From Steroidobacter gossypii (GTDB lineage Bacteria > Pseudomonadota > Gammaproteobacteria > Steroidobacterales > Steroidobacteraceae), in the NCBI RefSeq assembly GCF_016801985.1, contig NZ_JAEVLS010000001.1, positions 682,001 to 746,000 of the forward strand: a DNA stretch of 64,000 bases. The letters are read 5' to 3'. Both the position numbers and the translations under genes were made by a program. Under the pieces are notes generated by a model, which saw only the letters and a program-made list of their open reading frames with translations, was not told where the DNA came from and made no database searches. Shown here one piece after another: positions 16,386 to 25,257 of the stretch. The stretch's first letter is position 1. Every line of letters begins with the position of its first letter.

Positions 16386-17693
16386 TCAGTGCAGCCCGAT
16401 GGGTCGACCGGCTTTGATGACGCCGCGAACCTGATGCAGCTTCTCGATATCGATGAGTGGATCGCCCTCCACCGCGATGATGTCGGCGAACTTGCCTGGG
16501 GTGATGCTTCCCAGCTCCCTTTCCTTGCCGAGCAACCGGGCCGAGCTCAACGTGGCGGAGCGGATCGCCTCCATCGGCGTCAGCCCGTAGCGGACCATAT
16601 AAGCGAACTGCCGAGCATTGTCGCCGTGAGGATAGACGCCGGCGTCCGTGCCGAACGCGATTCGCACGCCAGCCTTCACGGCCTTGGCGAAGCCATCGCG
16701 CTGCCGCTGCGTGGTCTCGTCGTTCTTGCGCATGATCTCTTCGCTCCAGTGATCACGCCGGCCGGTCTCTGCGATGTAATCGCCGTTGTAGATATCGGCC
16801 ACCAGCCAGGTGCCGTGTTTTTTCATCAGCGCGATGCCTTCGTCATCCAGATACGAAGCATGTTCGATCGAGCGCACCCCCGCTCTTGCCGCGCGCTTGA
16901 TCCCTTCAGCGCCGTGCGCATGAGCGGTGACGAAGATTCCATACTGCGCGGCTTCGTCCACTGCGGCTCGAATTTCCGCTTCGGAATATTCCGCCGCACC
17001 CGGTGTGGTACCGGCCGTGAGCACGGCCCCTGTTGCGATGACCTTTATAAAGGTAGCGCCGCCGCTGATCAGCTCTCGCACTCGCTGCCGGACCTCGGTT
17101 TCCGAGTTGGCGACTCCACGACGCATCTCGGCTGGAACCACGACGTCGGGCGCGAAGCCCGTTACTTCGCCTCCACCGCCAGTAACAGTGATATAGGCCC
17201 CGGCAACGAACATCCGCGGACCATCGACGATTCCGCCATCAATGGCGTTCCGTAAGGCCACATCGGTGAAGGCTCGATAACAACCAACATCGCGCACGGT
17301 AGTGAAGCCGGCACGCAAAGTTCGTCGAGCGTTCGCGATGCCCAGCAAGACATCTTCAGCCCCCGACGTGTACAAAGGCGCTGCGACTTCCGACGACGTG
17401 ATGTTGCCGATGAGATGCGTGTGCATATCCATCAGGCCGGGCAGCACGGTGTAGCCGGACCAATCGATCCAGCGGCCGGCGGCTGCCGATTCGCTCTGAT
17501 AGTCGGTGACGGCGACCACGCGTTCGCCTTCGATGTGGATGGCCTGATCGTCGAGCACGCGGCCGCGCTCGACGTCGATGAGCTTGCCCGCACGCACCCA
17601 CAATGCTTCGGCCGCGCAAGTGAAGCTCGCTCCGAACAGGAGCGCCGCACACAGGATCGATTCGAAACGGCGGAGCGAGGTGGACTGCGGCAT
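16386..17693 (-). CDS. Exported amidohydrolase (imidazolonepropionase/Xaa-Pro dipeptidase-like)
   Basis: A 435-aa metal-dependent hydrolase with a signal peptide (ESILCAALLFGASFTCAAEA), placing it in the periplasm. Metal ligands are visible in order: HxH in LPGLMDMHTHLIG, a lysine in FIKVIATGAV (probably carboxylated), His residues in VTAHAHGAEGIKRA and RSIEHASYLDD, and the Asp in AFGTDAGVYPHG. The C-terminal SITPGKFADIIAVEGDPL is the usual composite-domain end. Related enzymes cleave dipeptides, acyl amino acids or organophosphates. The next gene, 4 nt away, is an amino-acid permease, which supports a role in releasing amino acids for uptake. Confidence 0.9.
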   Translation of the reverse strand: MPQSTSLRRFESILCAALLFGASFTCAAEALWVRAGKLIDVERGRVLDDQAIHIEGERVVAVTDYQSESAAAGRWIDWSGYTVLPGLMDMHTHLIGNITSSEVAAPLYTSGAEDVLLGIANARRTLRAGFTTVRDVGCYRAFTDVALRNAIDGGIVDGPRMFVAGAYITVTGGGGEVTGFAPDVVVPAEMRRGVANSETEVRQRVRELISGGATFIKVIATGAVLTAGTTPGAAEYSEAEIRAAVDEAAQYGIFVTAHAHGAEGIKRAARAGVRSIEHASYLDDEGIALMKKHGTWLVADIYNGDYIAETGRRDHWSEEIMRKNDETTQRQRDGFAKAVKAGVRIAFGTDAGVYPHGDNARQFAYMVRYGLTPMEAIRSATLSSARLLGKERELGSITPGKFADIIAVEGDPLIDIEKLHQVRGVIKAGRPIGLH

Positions 17694-17717
17694 ATCTCTC
17701 TTCGCCGTGTTTCAGCG

Positions 17718-18191
17718 CTATAGCAGCGCTGTGTACTGCGACAGCTCGCCCACGAAGTGGGCGCGGTGATCGGGCAAGTCGGCGGTGAATCGAAATCCCG
17801 AGAACTCGAATCCCGGGCTGACCGTGCAGCCGACCAGCGAGTATTCACCGAGACTGCGCGCCGCCTGCCAGCAGCCCGAAGGAATGATGCCGACGGGCCG
17901 AGACTCGGAGGCGACGTTGTGAACGAGGTGGCGATTCAGCTGGCGTGAGCGAGGATCGTAAGCCAGCAACTCCAGGGGCGCGCCGCCGTAGAAGTGCCAG
18001 ATCTCGTCGGCGTCGACCACGTGCCAGCGGCTGAGCTGTTGCTGCTCGAGCAGATAGTAAATGGCAGTCGTGGCGCTGCGGGTCTGGTCGCCGCGCTGAA
18101 CTCGATCCGTCGAGCGATAGATTTCGCGATACCAGCCGCCTTCCGGGTGCGGGGCGAGCTGCAACGCTTGGATCACATCCTTGGCTGTCAT
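17718..18191 (-). CDS. DUF985 cupin-domain protein
   Basis: A 157-aa protein matching the small DUF985 cupin family. Family blocks are LAPHPEGGWYREIYRS, ATTAIYYLLEQQQLSRWHVVDADEIWHFYGG (in parts), LLAYDP and GCTVSPGFEFSGFRF. The enzymatic role is not established; the fold resembles sugar-epimerase-like cupins. The ATG at 18191 overlaps the TGA of the upstream MFS gene in the form ATGA, which signals translational coupling. The frame continues open far upstream to 18809, but that part is out-of-frame shadow of the MFS gene. Confidence 0.9.
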   Translation of the reverse strand: MTAKDVIQALQLAPHPEGGWYREIYRSTDRVQRGDQTRSATTAIYYLLEQQQLSRWHVVDADEIWHFYGGAPLELLAYDPRSRQLNRHLVHNVASESRPVGIIPSGCWQAARSLGEYSLVGCTVSPGFEFSGFRFTADLPDHRAHFVGELSQYTALL

Positions 18192-19357
18192 GCACGCAAC
18201 ATACTGCGCGACGCCATCAGCAGCAACATCGAGAACGCAGCGAGCACGGCGGCGGTGATGAAAGTGGCGGCTGGACCGCTTTGCTCCCACAGCACTCCGG
18301 CGATCACGCTCGCCAGCATCAAGAGCAATCCTCGCAGCAGATTGAACACGCCGAACGCGGTGCCGCGCAGATCCGTCGGGGCAGCATCGGCGATCATCGC
18401 GGTGAAGACGCCCTCGGTCAGGCCCATATGCAAGCCCCACAGCGCCACGCCCAACAAGACCACGGCAACGTCGCTCGCACCCGCAAGCATCAAGTTGGCA
18501 AGCACCAGCATGGCCGCACCCAGCATCAACAAGTGATGCCGAGGCATGCGGTCTGCAAGCACGCCCGCAGGGTATGCAGAGAACATGTAGACGACGTTCA
18601 TCACCACCAGAACCAGCGGTGTCCACGCGATCGTCAGGCCGATGTCGGCGCCGCGCAGGATCAGAAAGGCTTCCGAGAACCGTGCCAGGGTGAAGAATGT
18701 CGCGACGGTCGCCACCGCCCAGAACGATCTGGGCAGATCCTTGGGGCGCAGATCCACCATGCGCTTGGGCATGGGCGTGAGATGCGCAGGCTCCTTGACG
18801 GCCAGCCACAGAATGGCGACAGCAATGAAAGCCGGAATCGCCGCAATCCAGAACACGGCGCGAACATCGTTCGCCAGCAACATCATAAGACCGATAGCGA
18901 ACAACGGACCAAGGAACGCACCGACTGTATCGAGCGATTGGCGCAGGCCATATGCCTCGCCTCGCTGTTCCGGTGATGTGTAATCGGCGACGAGCGCATC
19001 GCGCGGTGCGCCCCGAATTCCCTTGCCGATGCGATCGATGAAGCGAGCGGCAAACACGGTGCCCGCGCTGCCAGCCAAAGGGAACAGCGGTTTGGTGACG
19101 GCGGCAAGCCCGTAGCCGAGCAGCGCCAGCGACTTTCGCTTACCCCAGCGATCCGACAGCGCGCCGGAGAAAACCTTGACCACGTTGGCGGTGGCTTCGG
19201 CGACGCCTTCGATCACACCCAGCCAGATCGCGCTGGCGCCAAGCGTGCCGACCACGAACACCGGCAGCAACGCATGGATCATTTCCGAAGAAACATCCAT
19301 GAACATGCTCACCAGCCCGAGCGCCCAGACGCCGGCAGGTAGAGCAGCGCGTTGCAC
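18188..19357 (-). CDS. MFS transporter
   Basis: A 389-aa inner-membrane carrier with twelve likely membrane segments. The segment 2-3 loop FSGALSDRWGKRKSLALLGYG carries the MFS signature, and RGAPRDALVADYTSPEQRGEAYGLRQSLDTVGAFLGP (in parts) resembles a conserved block of drug-efflux-type members. The start used is GTG at 19357, 9 nt after the META gene; it has no clear ribosome site and may depend on read-through coupling. It is followed with an ATGA overlap by the cupin gene. Substrate unknown. Confidence 0.88.
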   Translation of the reverse strand: MQRAALPAGVWALGLVSMFMDVSSEMIHALLPVFVVGTLGASAIWLGVIEGVAEATANVVKVFSGALSDRWGKRKSLALLGYGLAAVTKPLFPLAGSAGTVFAARFIDRIGKGIRGAPRDALVADYTSPEQRGEAYGLRQSLDTVGAFLGPLFAIGLMMLLANDVRAVFWIAAIPAFIAVAILWLAVKEPAHLTPMPKRMVDLRPKDLPRSFWAVATVATFFTLARFSEAFLILRGADIGLTIAWTPLVLVVMNVVYMFSAYPAGVLADRMPRHHLLMLGAAMLVLANLMLAGASDVAVVLLGVALWGLHMGLTEGVFTAMIADAAPTDLRGTAFGVFNLLRGLLLMLASVIAGVLWEQSGPAATFITAAVLAAFSMLLLMASRSMLRA

Positions 19358-19365
19358 GACGAGTG

Positions 19366-19806
19366 TTAGAGATTTCTGGGGTCGAAGCGCGCGACGATGG
19401 TCTTCTTGCTATCCAGCAGCTCGAGCTGCGGACCCACGAAGCGCCAGTCGGTGGCGGCATCCATGGCTTGGATGAGCCTCGTCTCGGTGGCCATGTCGGA
19501 ACAGACCATGCGGGTGGCGATCACGTCGCCGAAGCTGATCCTGGAGCCGGTCTGCTTGTAACTGGTGGAGATGCGGTTGCAACCCGCGTAGCCCACCACG
19601 GCCGCGTCCTTCGAGTTGAACACGATATAGGCCTCACGAGCGCCCTCGCCGATCTTGACCGATGCGCCGCCCAGCTGAACCGGCACCCAACGAGTTCCGG
19701 TCAGCTCATAGGTCACGCCATCGCCCTCGGCAGAATTCGGTTCGTTGCTATGGCAGGCCGCCAGCGCAAACATCGCCCCGAAAATGAGGTACTTGGCCGG
19801 ACCCAT
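19366..19806 (-). CDS. META-domain lipoprotein
   Basis: A 146-aa predicted lipoprotein: signal peptide with lipobox FALAAC (Cys 18) and mature protein in the periplasm or outer membrane. The mature part matches the META/HslJ domain: LTGTRWVPVQLGG, FNSKDAAVVGYAGCNRISTSYKQTG (in parts), ISFGDVIATRMVCSD and a closing L(E)LLDSKKTIVARFDP. HslJ relatives are linked to heat and drug resistance. A good AGGAG ribosome site is 9 nt before ATG. It heads the META-MFS-cupin sub-operon. Confidence 0.9.
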   Translation of the reverse strand: MGPAKYLIFGAMFALAACHSNEPNSAEGDGVTYELTGTRWVPVQLGGASVKIGEGAREAYIVFNSKDAAVVGYAGCNRISTSYKQTGSRISFGDVIATRMVCSDMATETRLIQAMDAATDWRFVGPQLELLDSKKTIVARFDPRNL

Positions 19807-19891
19807 ACTGCGTTACTCCTGACGCGCTCGCTCGACAAGGTAGATCCGATCAAAAATACAGACTCGACCGGTCGGCGTCGAGCGCGAGCCG

Positions 19892-21187
19892 TCAGGCCGC
19901 CGGCTTCAGTCGCTGCCAGAGAACATAATACAGAGCGCCGATCGCCCCCCAGCCGAGCAACACGTAGTAAGGACGGGTGTCCGCGCCGAGGCCCAGCACG
20001 ATTACCGTCAGGGCGCTGAGCACGCCGGCATAGCCCCACAGTCGCATGGCGCCCGGGCTGAATCTGAAGCGGGCATTCTTATATAAGTCGGGGTGGTGCT
20101 CGACCACCCGGGTGGCGCACAGGCTGGTGGTCACGTACTTGAGCAGGGTCGGGATGCTCACCGACAGGAACAGGAAGGTCAGGCTCATCGGCAACAGCAG
20201 ACACGCCACGCAAAAGCCGAAGACCGCCAGGCAGGCAACGTGCGGCGTACCCCATCGCGGATGAACGCGCGCCAGCGCTGGAGGCAGCACTCCGGCTCGC
20301 GCCATCGCGAACAGGCTCCGACTGAACACCATGAAGATGGCGTTCAAAGACTTGCCGATCGCCACGACCGCCGCAAGCACGATCACCGGCGTTGCGAGCG
20401 GCCCCATGAAACGGCTGGCCGCATCGAGAATGGGAGCCTGGCTGGCCGCGAGCTCGTCATTGCCGAGAATGCCGAGTGCGACCACGGCCACCAACAAGTA
20501 CAACGCCACCGCCGACGTAATCGACAACGCGATGCCCAGCGGAATCATGCGGCGGCCGTTGCTGACCTCGTCCCCCACTTCCGTCGCCGCCTCGATGCCG
20601 AAGAACAAGCTGACCAGCAACGGTACCGCCGCCAGCACGCCCGCCCAGTTCAAATCGTCGGGAACCGAAAAGTGGACCGACTCGACCGCAGTGGCACCCC
20701 AGCCGGCAAAGATCAGAAACAACACGACCAACGCGCCCATCAAGGTCTTTTGCACGCGGGCGGCAATGCCGACGCCGAACAGATTCGCCAACAGCACCAG
20801 CACGAACAGCGCGAGCATGGTCGGCTTGGTCGGCACCGGCACGAGCATGGACACATAGCGCACCAGCACCAACGCCAGCACGATCATGGCGCTGCTGCTG
20901 CCCGCGATGCGCAGCCACGCGACAAAGAAGCCGACCGCGGGATGGATGAAGCGACGCGGCCATTCATATGAAGCGCCGGACGTCGGCAGCGCCGAGCCCA
21001 TGAAAGCGTAGTTCACCGCGATCACGAACATCGGCACCGCCGCGATCATCACCGACAGCAGCATGCCGGTGCCGGCCAACGCCGTCGCGGGCGCGATCAC
21101 CGAGAAAATCGCCACGCCGACGGCCGTGCCCAGTCCCAGGGCAACGACAGCGGCCAGGTCCACACCCTGCTTGAGTTGTGACTGCAA
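19892..21187 (-). CDS. APC family amino acid permease
   Basis: A 431-aa transporter with about 12 hydrophobic segments. Segment 1 is GLGTAVGVAIFSVIAPATALAG, a divergent form of the substrate motif, and FFGIEAATEVGDEVSNGRRMIPLG is the conserved region before segment 7. It is closer to the broad amino-acid/ethanolamine permease group than to the AdiC-like copy at 15020. The only plausible start is TTG at 21187, 16 nt after the stop of the amidohydrolase gene. This repeats the amidohydrolase-permease order seen at 15020-17693, although the two permeases are not close copies. Confidence 0.88.
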   Translation of the reverse strand: MQSQLKQGVDLAAVVALGLGTAVGVAIFSVIAPATALAGTGMLLSVMIAAVPMFVIAVNYAFMGSALPTSGASYEWPRRFIHPAVGFFVAWLRIAGSSSAMIVLALVLVRYVSMLVPVPTKPTMLALFVLVLLANLFGVGIAARVQKTLMGALVVLFLIFAGWGATAVESVHFSVPDDLNWAGVLAAVPLLVSLFFGIEAATEVGDEVSNGRRMIPLGIALSITSAVALYLLVAVVALGILGNDELAASQAPILDAASRFMGPLATPVIVLAAVVAIGKSLNAIFMVFSRSLFAMARAGVLPPALARVHPRWGTPHVACLAVFGFCVACLLLPMSLTFLFLSVSIPTLLKYVTTSLCATRVVEHHPDLYKNARFRFSPGAMRLWGYAGVLSALTVIVLGLGADTRPYYVLLGWGAIGALYYVLWQRLKPAA

Positions 21188-21203
21188 TCGAATGATTCCG
21201 AAA

Positions 21204-23234
21204 TCAGGTCGCCGGACCGCTCACGGTCGGCGCGGTAGTGAAGGGCTTGATGCCGAGCGCTTGATAGATTTCCGAGGGGAAATATAGCAATCCATCTTTC
21301 ATCACCAGTTGGATCTGCCGCACGGCGGACACATTGCGCGTCGGATCGCCGGGCACCAGGAAGAAGTCCGCGAACTTGCCCGCCTCGATGCTGCCGAGGC
21401 TTTGCTCGAAGCCCAGGTATTTTTCGCAATCGTAGGTGGCCATGCGCAGCACCTTGGCCGCGGGAATACCCGCCTTCTGATACAGCTCCAGCTCGCGATG
21501 CACGGAGAAGCCCGTGGTGTCATCGGTTCCAGGCAGCATCTGGATGCCTTCGCTGTACAGCACCTTCATCAAATCGAGCAGCTTGGCCACCGAGTCCAGA
21601 TACGCCTGATCCTCGTCTTTGCTCTTGAACTCGACGAACGAACGCTTGCGATACCGCTGATAGCCGATGGGCATGTGATCCAGGTACGGCGCATCGCCTT
21701 TCTGCACCTTGCCGGCGCGGCTGGCCATCAAGCGTTCGAGAATGACGGTCGTGGTGTCGAGCGCGATCTTGCGCTCCTTCATCAGCGCGATGGTGGTGCG
21801 CACTTGCTCGCTGTCGAGATCAAGCGCCGCGAAGTTCGCCATCCGGGTCAGTCGCAGCGTGGTGCGCGTGTCGTCCTGAGGACCGGTGAGCCAGCCCAGC
21901 ACCAGCTGGTTGATGTGATTGATCTCGTCGTAGCCGTCGCGGATCGCGCGATCGGGCGACATGAACGCCGGCACATGCCCGCTCACCCGCATGCCCAGGC
22001 GATGAGCTTCCTTCGCCACTGGGGCGACCCAATCCGGATTGAAGGAGTTGTAGATCTTCATCTGGCGATAGCCGTGGTCCGAGTACCAGCGCACGATGTC
22101 CAGTGCCTCGGGCAGCGTCTCGGGAATGCTTCCGATGCGAGCCGAGTACGAGCTGCGGCCTTCGATCAGTCCGGCGCGCACGATGCGCGGGCCCGGCAGC
22201 TCGCCTTGCTCGATGCGCCGAGCCAGATCGAGCAGCAGCTGGTTGTCGTTGCCCAAATCGCGAACGCCAGTGACGCCGGCGGCGAGATAAAACAAACCCG
22301 ACTCGTTGGAGTTGTGGGCATGCATGTCGTGCAATCCGGCGATCAGCGTGCCGCCGCCACCGTCGATCACTGCTTCATTGTTCGGCGGAGTGAAATCCGA
22401 CGGCTCGGCCGCAACGCTCGCGATGCGATTACGGAACACCACCACCGAAACCGGATCGCTCAACGTTTCGGTGTGAGGATCGAACACACGAACATTGCGA
22501 ATGCGCACCGGAACATCGAAGCGATGCGCGAGGCGCCGCTGCATTTCTTCCAGGCGCTTCACGCGGAGACTCCGCTCGAGCTGCTGCAACTGTTCTACTT
22601 TGGATTCGAAGCCGGTCCGCACCAGCACCTGGCGCGAGCTGAGCTGAGCAAACAAGCTGCCGTCCGCGGCCAGCAATACCATCTCGGGCGCCAGATTCGC
22701 GCCGGTGATCGCATACGCAGTGACGGGCACGTCGCCCACATGCGTTTTCTGCAACTCTTCCAGACGCAACGTGCCCGAGGGCGCGACCTCGAGAGTGTGA
22801 TCTTTGGCTTTGAGCAGCGTGCGGACATAGAGGCCCGCGCTCCACGGACTGCCGTCGTTGGTGATGTAGAGCTTGGGTTGGGGCATGCGGCTGCTGCCCT
22901 TGCCATCCTGACCGCGCCACTGCGCCGAGCCTCGTTGCCACGTGAATTGCTCGTCGATCGCTGCGCCGAAAGTGGATTTGCCGGTAATGCGCCACTGAGT
23001 GGGAATACCCGCCTCGTTCAGGGTCAACTGCTCGCGGATCTTCGGACCGCGGCCGTTGTTGTTGACCTCGAAGGTGATATCGACGCTCGCGCCTTCGATG
23101 GTGGCGACCAGCGAGCCGACTTTTTCATTGGCCGAGATGACAGAATATTCAGCAGTGGCCGCGGCCGCCCAGGCATGCATACACAATGCGCCAATCAGCA
23201 CGCCGGCGCGCGTAACGTTGCGCCCCAAATTCAT
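21204..23234 (-). CDS. Large exported amidohydrolase
   Basis: A 676-aa protein: signal peptide (MNLGRNVTRAGVLIGALCMH, ending in AWAAAA), an N-terminal beta-rich part of about 230 residues without a recognised enzyme motif, then an amidohydrolase domain. Metal motifs are HxH in AGLHDMHAHNSN, lysine in YRQMKIYNSFNP, His in MRVSGHVPAF and DEINHINQL, and Asp in LPGTDDTTGFSVHREL. The closing SLGSIEAGKFADFFLVPGDP is the family end block. The extra N-terminal domain makes it about 250 residues longer than the amidohydrolase at 16386. ATG 23234 is chosen over 23261 because AGGGG lies 11 nt upstream and the signal peptide follows. It is coupled to the APC permease. Confidence 0.88.
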   Translation of the reverse strand: MNLGRNVTRAGVLIGALCMHAWAAAATAEYSVISANEKVGSLVATIEGASVDITFEVNNNGRGPKIREQLTLNEAGIPTQWRITGKSTFGAAIDEQFTWQRGSAQWRGQDGKGSSRMPQPKLYITNDGSPWSAGLYVRTLLKAKDHTLEVAPSGTLRLEELQKTHVGDVPVTAYAITGANLAPEMVLLAADGSLFAQLSSRQVLVRTGFESKVEQLQQLERSLRVKRLEEMQRRLAHRFDVPVRIRNVRVFDPHTETLSDPVSVVVFRNRIASVAAEPSDFTPPNNEAVIDGGGGTLIAGLHDMHAHNSNESGLFYLAAGVTGVRDLGNDNQLLLDLARRIEQGELPGPRIVRAGLIEGRSSYSARIGSIPETLPEALDIVRWYSDHGYRQMKIYNSFNPDWVAPVAKEAHRLGMRVSGHVPAFMSPDRAIRDGYDEINHINQLVLGWLTGPQDDTRTTLRLTRMANFAALDLDSEQVRTTIALMKERKIALDTTTVILERLMASRAGKVQKGDAPYLDHMPIGYQRYRKRSFVEFKSKDEDQAYLDSVAKLLDLMKVLYSEGIQMLPGTDDTTGFSVHRELELYQKAGIPAAKVLRMATYDCEKYLGFEQSLGSIEAGKFADFFLVPGDPTRNVSAVRQIQLVMKDGLLYFPSEIYQALGIKPFTTAPTVSGPAT

Positions 23235-23494
23235 TCGCGGACAACCCCTGCAAGCGCCCAAACAGCCATGGGCAGTGCTGCAATAGTGCCAGCAAGCGTT
23301 GGCATAACTTATGCTTCCATGCGCCGGCGTGACGCAGTTGGAGCATGGCGAATTCCCAGCGGCGCCTCGATCGAACTCACCTCGGGACGTCGGGCGGGGT
23401 AGGGCCGATCTGTCATTAAACCCGACAGTGGCTTGACCATCGACCTGTCAACACCGACCGAGTGCGATAAATATGAATAAGGCGATCCCCGAAA

Positions 23495-23899
23495 ATGCTC
23501 AGGCTCGGAACTGCTGTCACATCCATGGATGAGCTGCCCGCGTATACTGCCCGCATGCAAGTCCTCGATGCCCGAGGCGAATCTCGGTTCCACCTGCTGG
23601 CGAGGGCGATGCGCACGCTGGTCGATCTGCTCCATACGGAGCACGGATACGCAAGGATCTTTTACGACCAGGACGGTTACAGCTACGAGTTGGACAGCTA
23701 TCGGCACACGCCGGTGGCGGATCTGTTCACTCGGATGCTGGGCTATGCGTCCGCTTCCGAAGCGGCCGAAGCCGCCCGCCAGACGCTTTCATCGATTCAC
23801 AGCGCACCGCGCGGCCGGGGCAACAAGACTCGGGCTCGCGCCCGACGCAATCTGCAGGCAGAAGCCACGCAACTCTCGCTTCCGGTCGGAGCCGCTTAG
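23495..23899 (+). CDS. Hypothetical protein (134 aa)
   Basis: I do not recognise this family. The protein is soluble, with a central region RFHLLARAMRTLVDLLHTEHGYARIFYDQDGYSYELDSYRH (in parts) and an Arg/Lys-rich stretch RGRGNKTRARARRNLQ near the C-terminus that could bind nucleic acid. Three in-frame starts are possible: 23495, 23525 and 23555. The last is preceded by TATACT at 23543-23548, six nucleotides upstream, which would make a leaderless transcript. It is convergent with the beta-glucosidase gene, two nucleotides apart. Codon use fits the neighbours, so it is probably a real gene. Confidence 0.6.
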   Translation: MLRLGTAVTSMDELPAYTARMQVLDARGESRFHLLARAMRTLVDLLHTEHGYARIFYDQDGYSYELDSYRHTPVADLFTRMLGYASASEAAEAARQTLSSIHSAPRGRGNKTRARARRNLQAEATQLSLPVGAA

Positions 23900-23901
23900 C
23901 T

Positions 23902-25257
23902 TCACGCCGTCTCACGCAGCAGCGATTTGTACCAGAGCGCGCTGCGCTTCAACGTCCGTTGCAGAGTCGCGTAATCGACGTGCACGATGCCGAAGCGCTT
24001 GCTGTAGCCCTCGGCCCACTCGAAGTTGTCCATCAGGCTCCAGACAAAATAGCCGCGCACGTTCACGCCTTGATCGATGGCGTCGGCGACGGCGAGCAGA
24101 TGGGATTCGATGTACTGCCGACGCTGCTCATCTTCGATCCGCCCATCAACGTACTGATCGCGATAAGCGGCGCCGTTCTCGGTGATGTAGATGGGTGGCA
24201 ATCGATAGTCGCGCTTCAGCCGCAGTAACAAATCTGACAACCCGCGCGGCGCCACTTCCCAACCCATGTCGGTCACCGCAGCGCCACTGCGGGCGGGCGC
24301 GGCCGGGTTGGAGCTGCCCGACACCGTCGGATGGTAGTAATTGATGCCGACGAAGTCGCACGGCTGCGCGATGAGTTCGGCATCGCCAGCTTGCACCTGG
24401 GGCGCATCCGCACCGAGATGGTCGATGATGTCGCTCGGATACTGCCCCTTGAACAAGGCATCGGTGTACCACCGGATGAGGCGACCATCCTCCAGCCGCG
24501 CGTGACGGGCGTCGACTTCGGAATCTGTTTCGGGACGCACCGGCGACATGTTCAAAACGATGCCCAGTTCGGCCTTGACGCCGAGCGCCCGCATCGCCTG
24601 CATCGCCAGGCCATGGCTCAACAACAGATGATGGCTGGCCTGATAAGCCACACGCCGGTCCTTCACGCCCGGCGCGAACACGCCACGCTCGTAACCGAGC
24701 ACCGCCGAGACCCACGGTTCGTTATGAGTCGCGATGGAAACAAGGCGATCGCCGAGGCGGCTCGTCACCAGCCCGGCGTACTCTGCAAATCGATACGCAG
24801 TGTCGCGCGCGAACCAGCCGCCGCCGCGATGCTGTAGCTCGGCGGGCAAATCCCAGTGGTACAAAGTAGCGTAGGGCTGGATGTTTCTTTTCAGCAGGCC
24901 ATCCACCAGACGCTCATAGAACGACAGGCCGCGTTCGTTCACTGGCCCGGCGCCGGTCGGCTGCACTCGCGGCCAGGAAATGGAGAAACGATACGCCGTC
25001 ACGCCAAGGTCGGCGATGAGATCCAGGTCCGACTCCAGGCGGTGATAGTGATCGCAGGCCACGTCGCCGGTGCCGCCATCGGCAATCGCGCCGGGCACTC
25101 GGCAGAATTCGTCCCAGATCGACGGCCCCTTGCCGTCGCTGCGTGCCGCGCCTTCGATCTGGAAGGCGCTAGTGGCCACGCCCCACGCGAATCCGTTGGG
25201 AAAGCGCCGGCGCAGCTCGGCTGTCGATAGTTGCTGAGGCATCGCTGTGGGTATCAA
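23902..25257 (-). CDS. Glycoside hydrolase family 1 beta-glucosidase
   Basis: A 451-aa retaining beta-glycosidase. The GH1 N-terminal signature is FAWGVATSAFQIEGA. The acid/base is E180 in THNEPW and the nucleophile is E360 in IYITENGAAY. Substrate residues such as YHWDLP and WSLMDNFEWAEGYSKRFGI at the C-terminus are intact. There is no signal peptide, so it acts in the cytoplasm on beta-glucosides brought in by the transporters of this locus. The start overlaps the stop of the LacI gene (ATGA), showing coupling. Cellobiose, laminaribiose or plant aryl-glucosides are all possible substrates. Confidence 0.95.
   Translation of the reverse strand: MIPTAMPQQLSTAELRRRFPNGFAWGVATSAFQIEGAARSDGKGPSIWDEFCRVPGAIADGGTGDVACDHYHRLESDLDLIADLGVTAYRFSISWPRVQPTGAGPVNERGLSFYERLVDGLLKRNIQPYATLYHWDLPAELQHRGGGWFARDTAYRFAEYAGLVTSRLGDRLVSIATHNEPWVSAVLGYERGVFAPGVKDRRVAYQASHHLLLSHGLAMQAMRALGVKAELGIVLNMSPVRPETDSEVDARHARLEDGRLIRWYTDALFKGQYPSDIIDHLGADAPQVQAGDAELIAQPCDFVGINYYHPTVSGSSNPAAPARSGAAVTDMGWEVAPRGLSDLLLRLKRDYRLPPIYITENGAAYRDQYVDGRIEDEQRRQYIESHLLAVADAIDQGVNVRGYFVWSLMDNFEWAEGYSKRFGIVHVDYATLQRTLKRSALWYKSLLRETA

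Noticed and set aside
18192-18809. Upstream extension of the DUF985 cupin frame
   Set aside because: It is an out-of-frame shadow of the MFS gene; the family homology begins at MTAKDVIQ.
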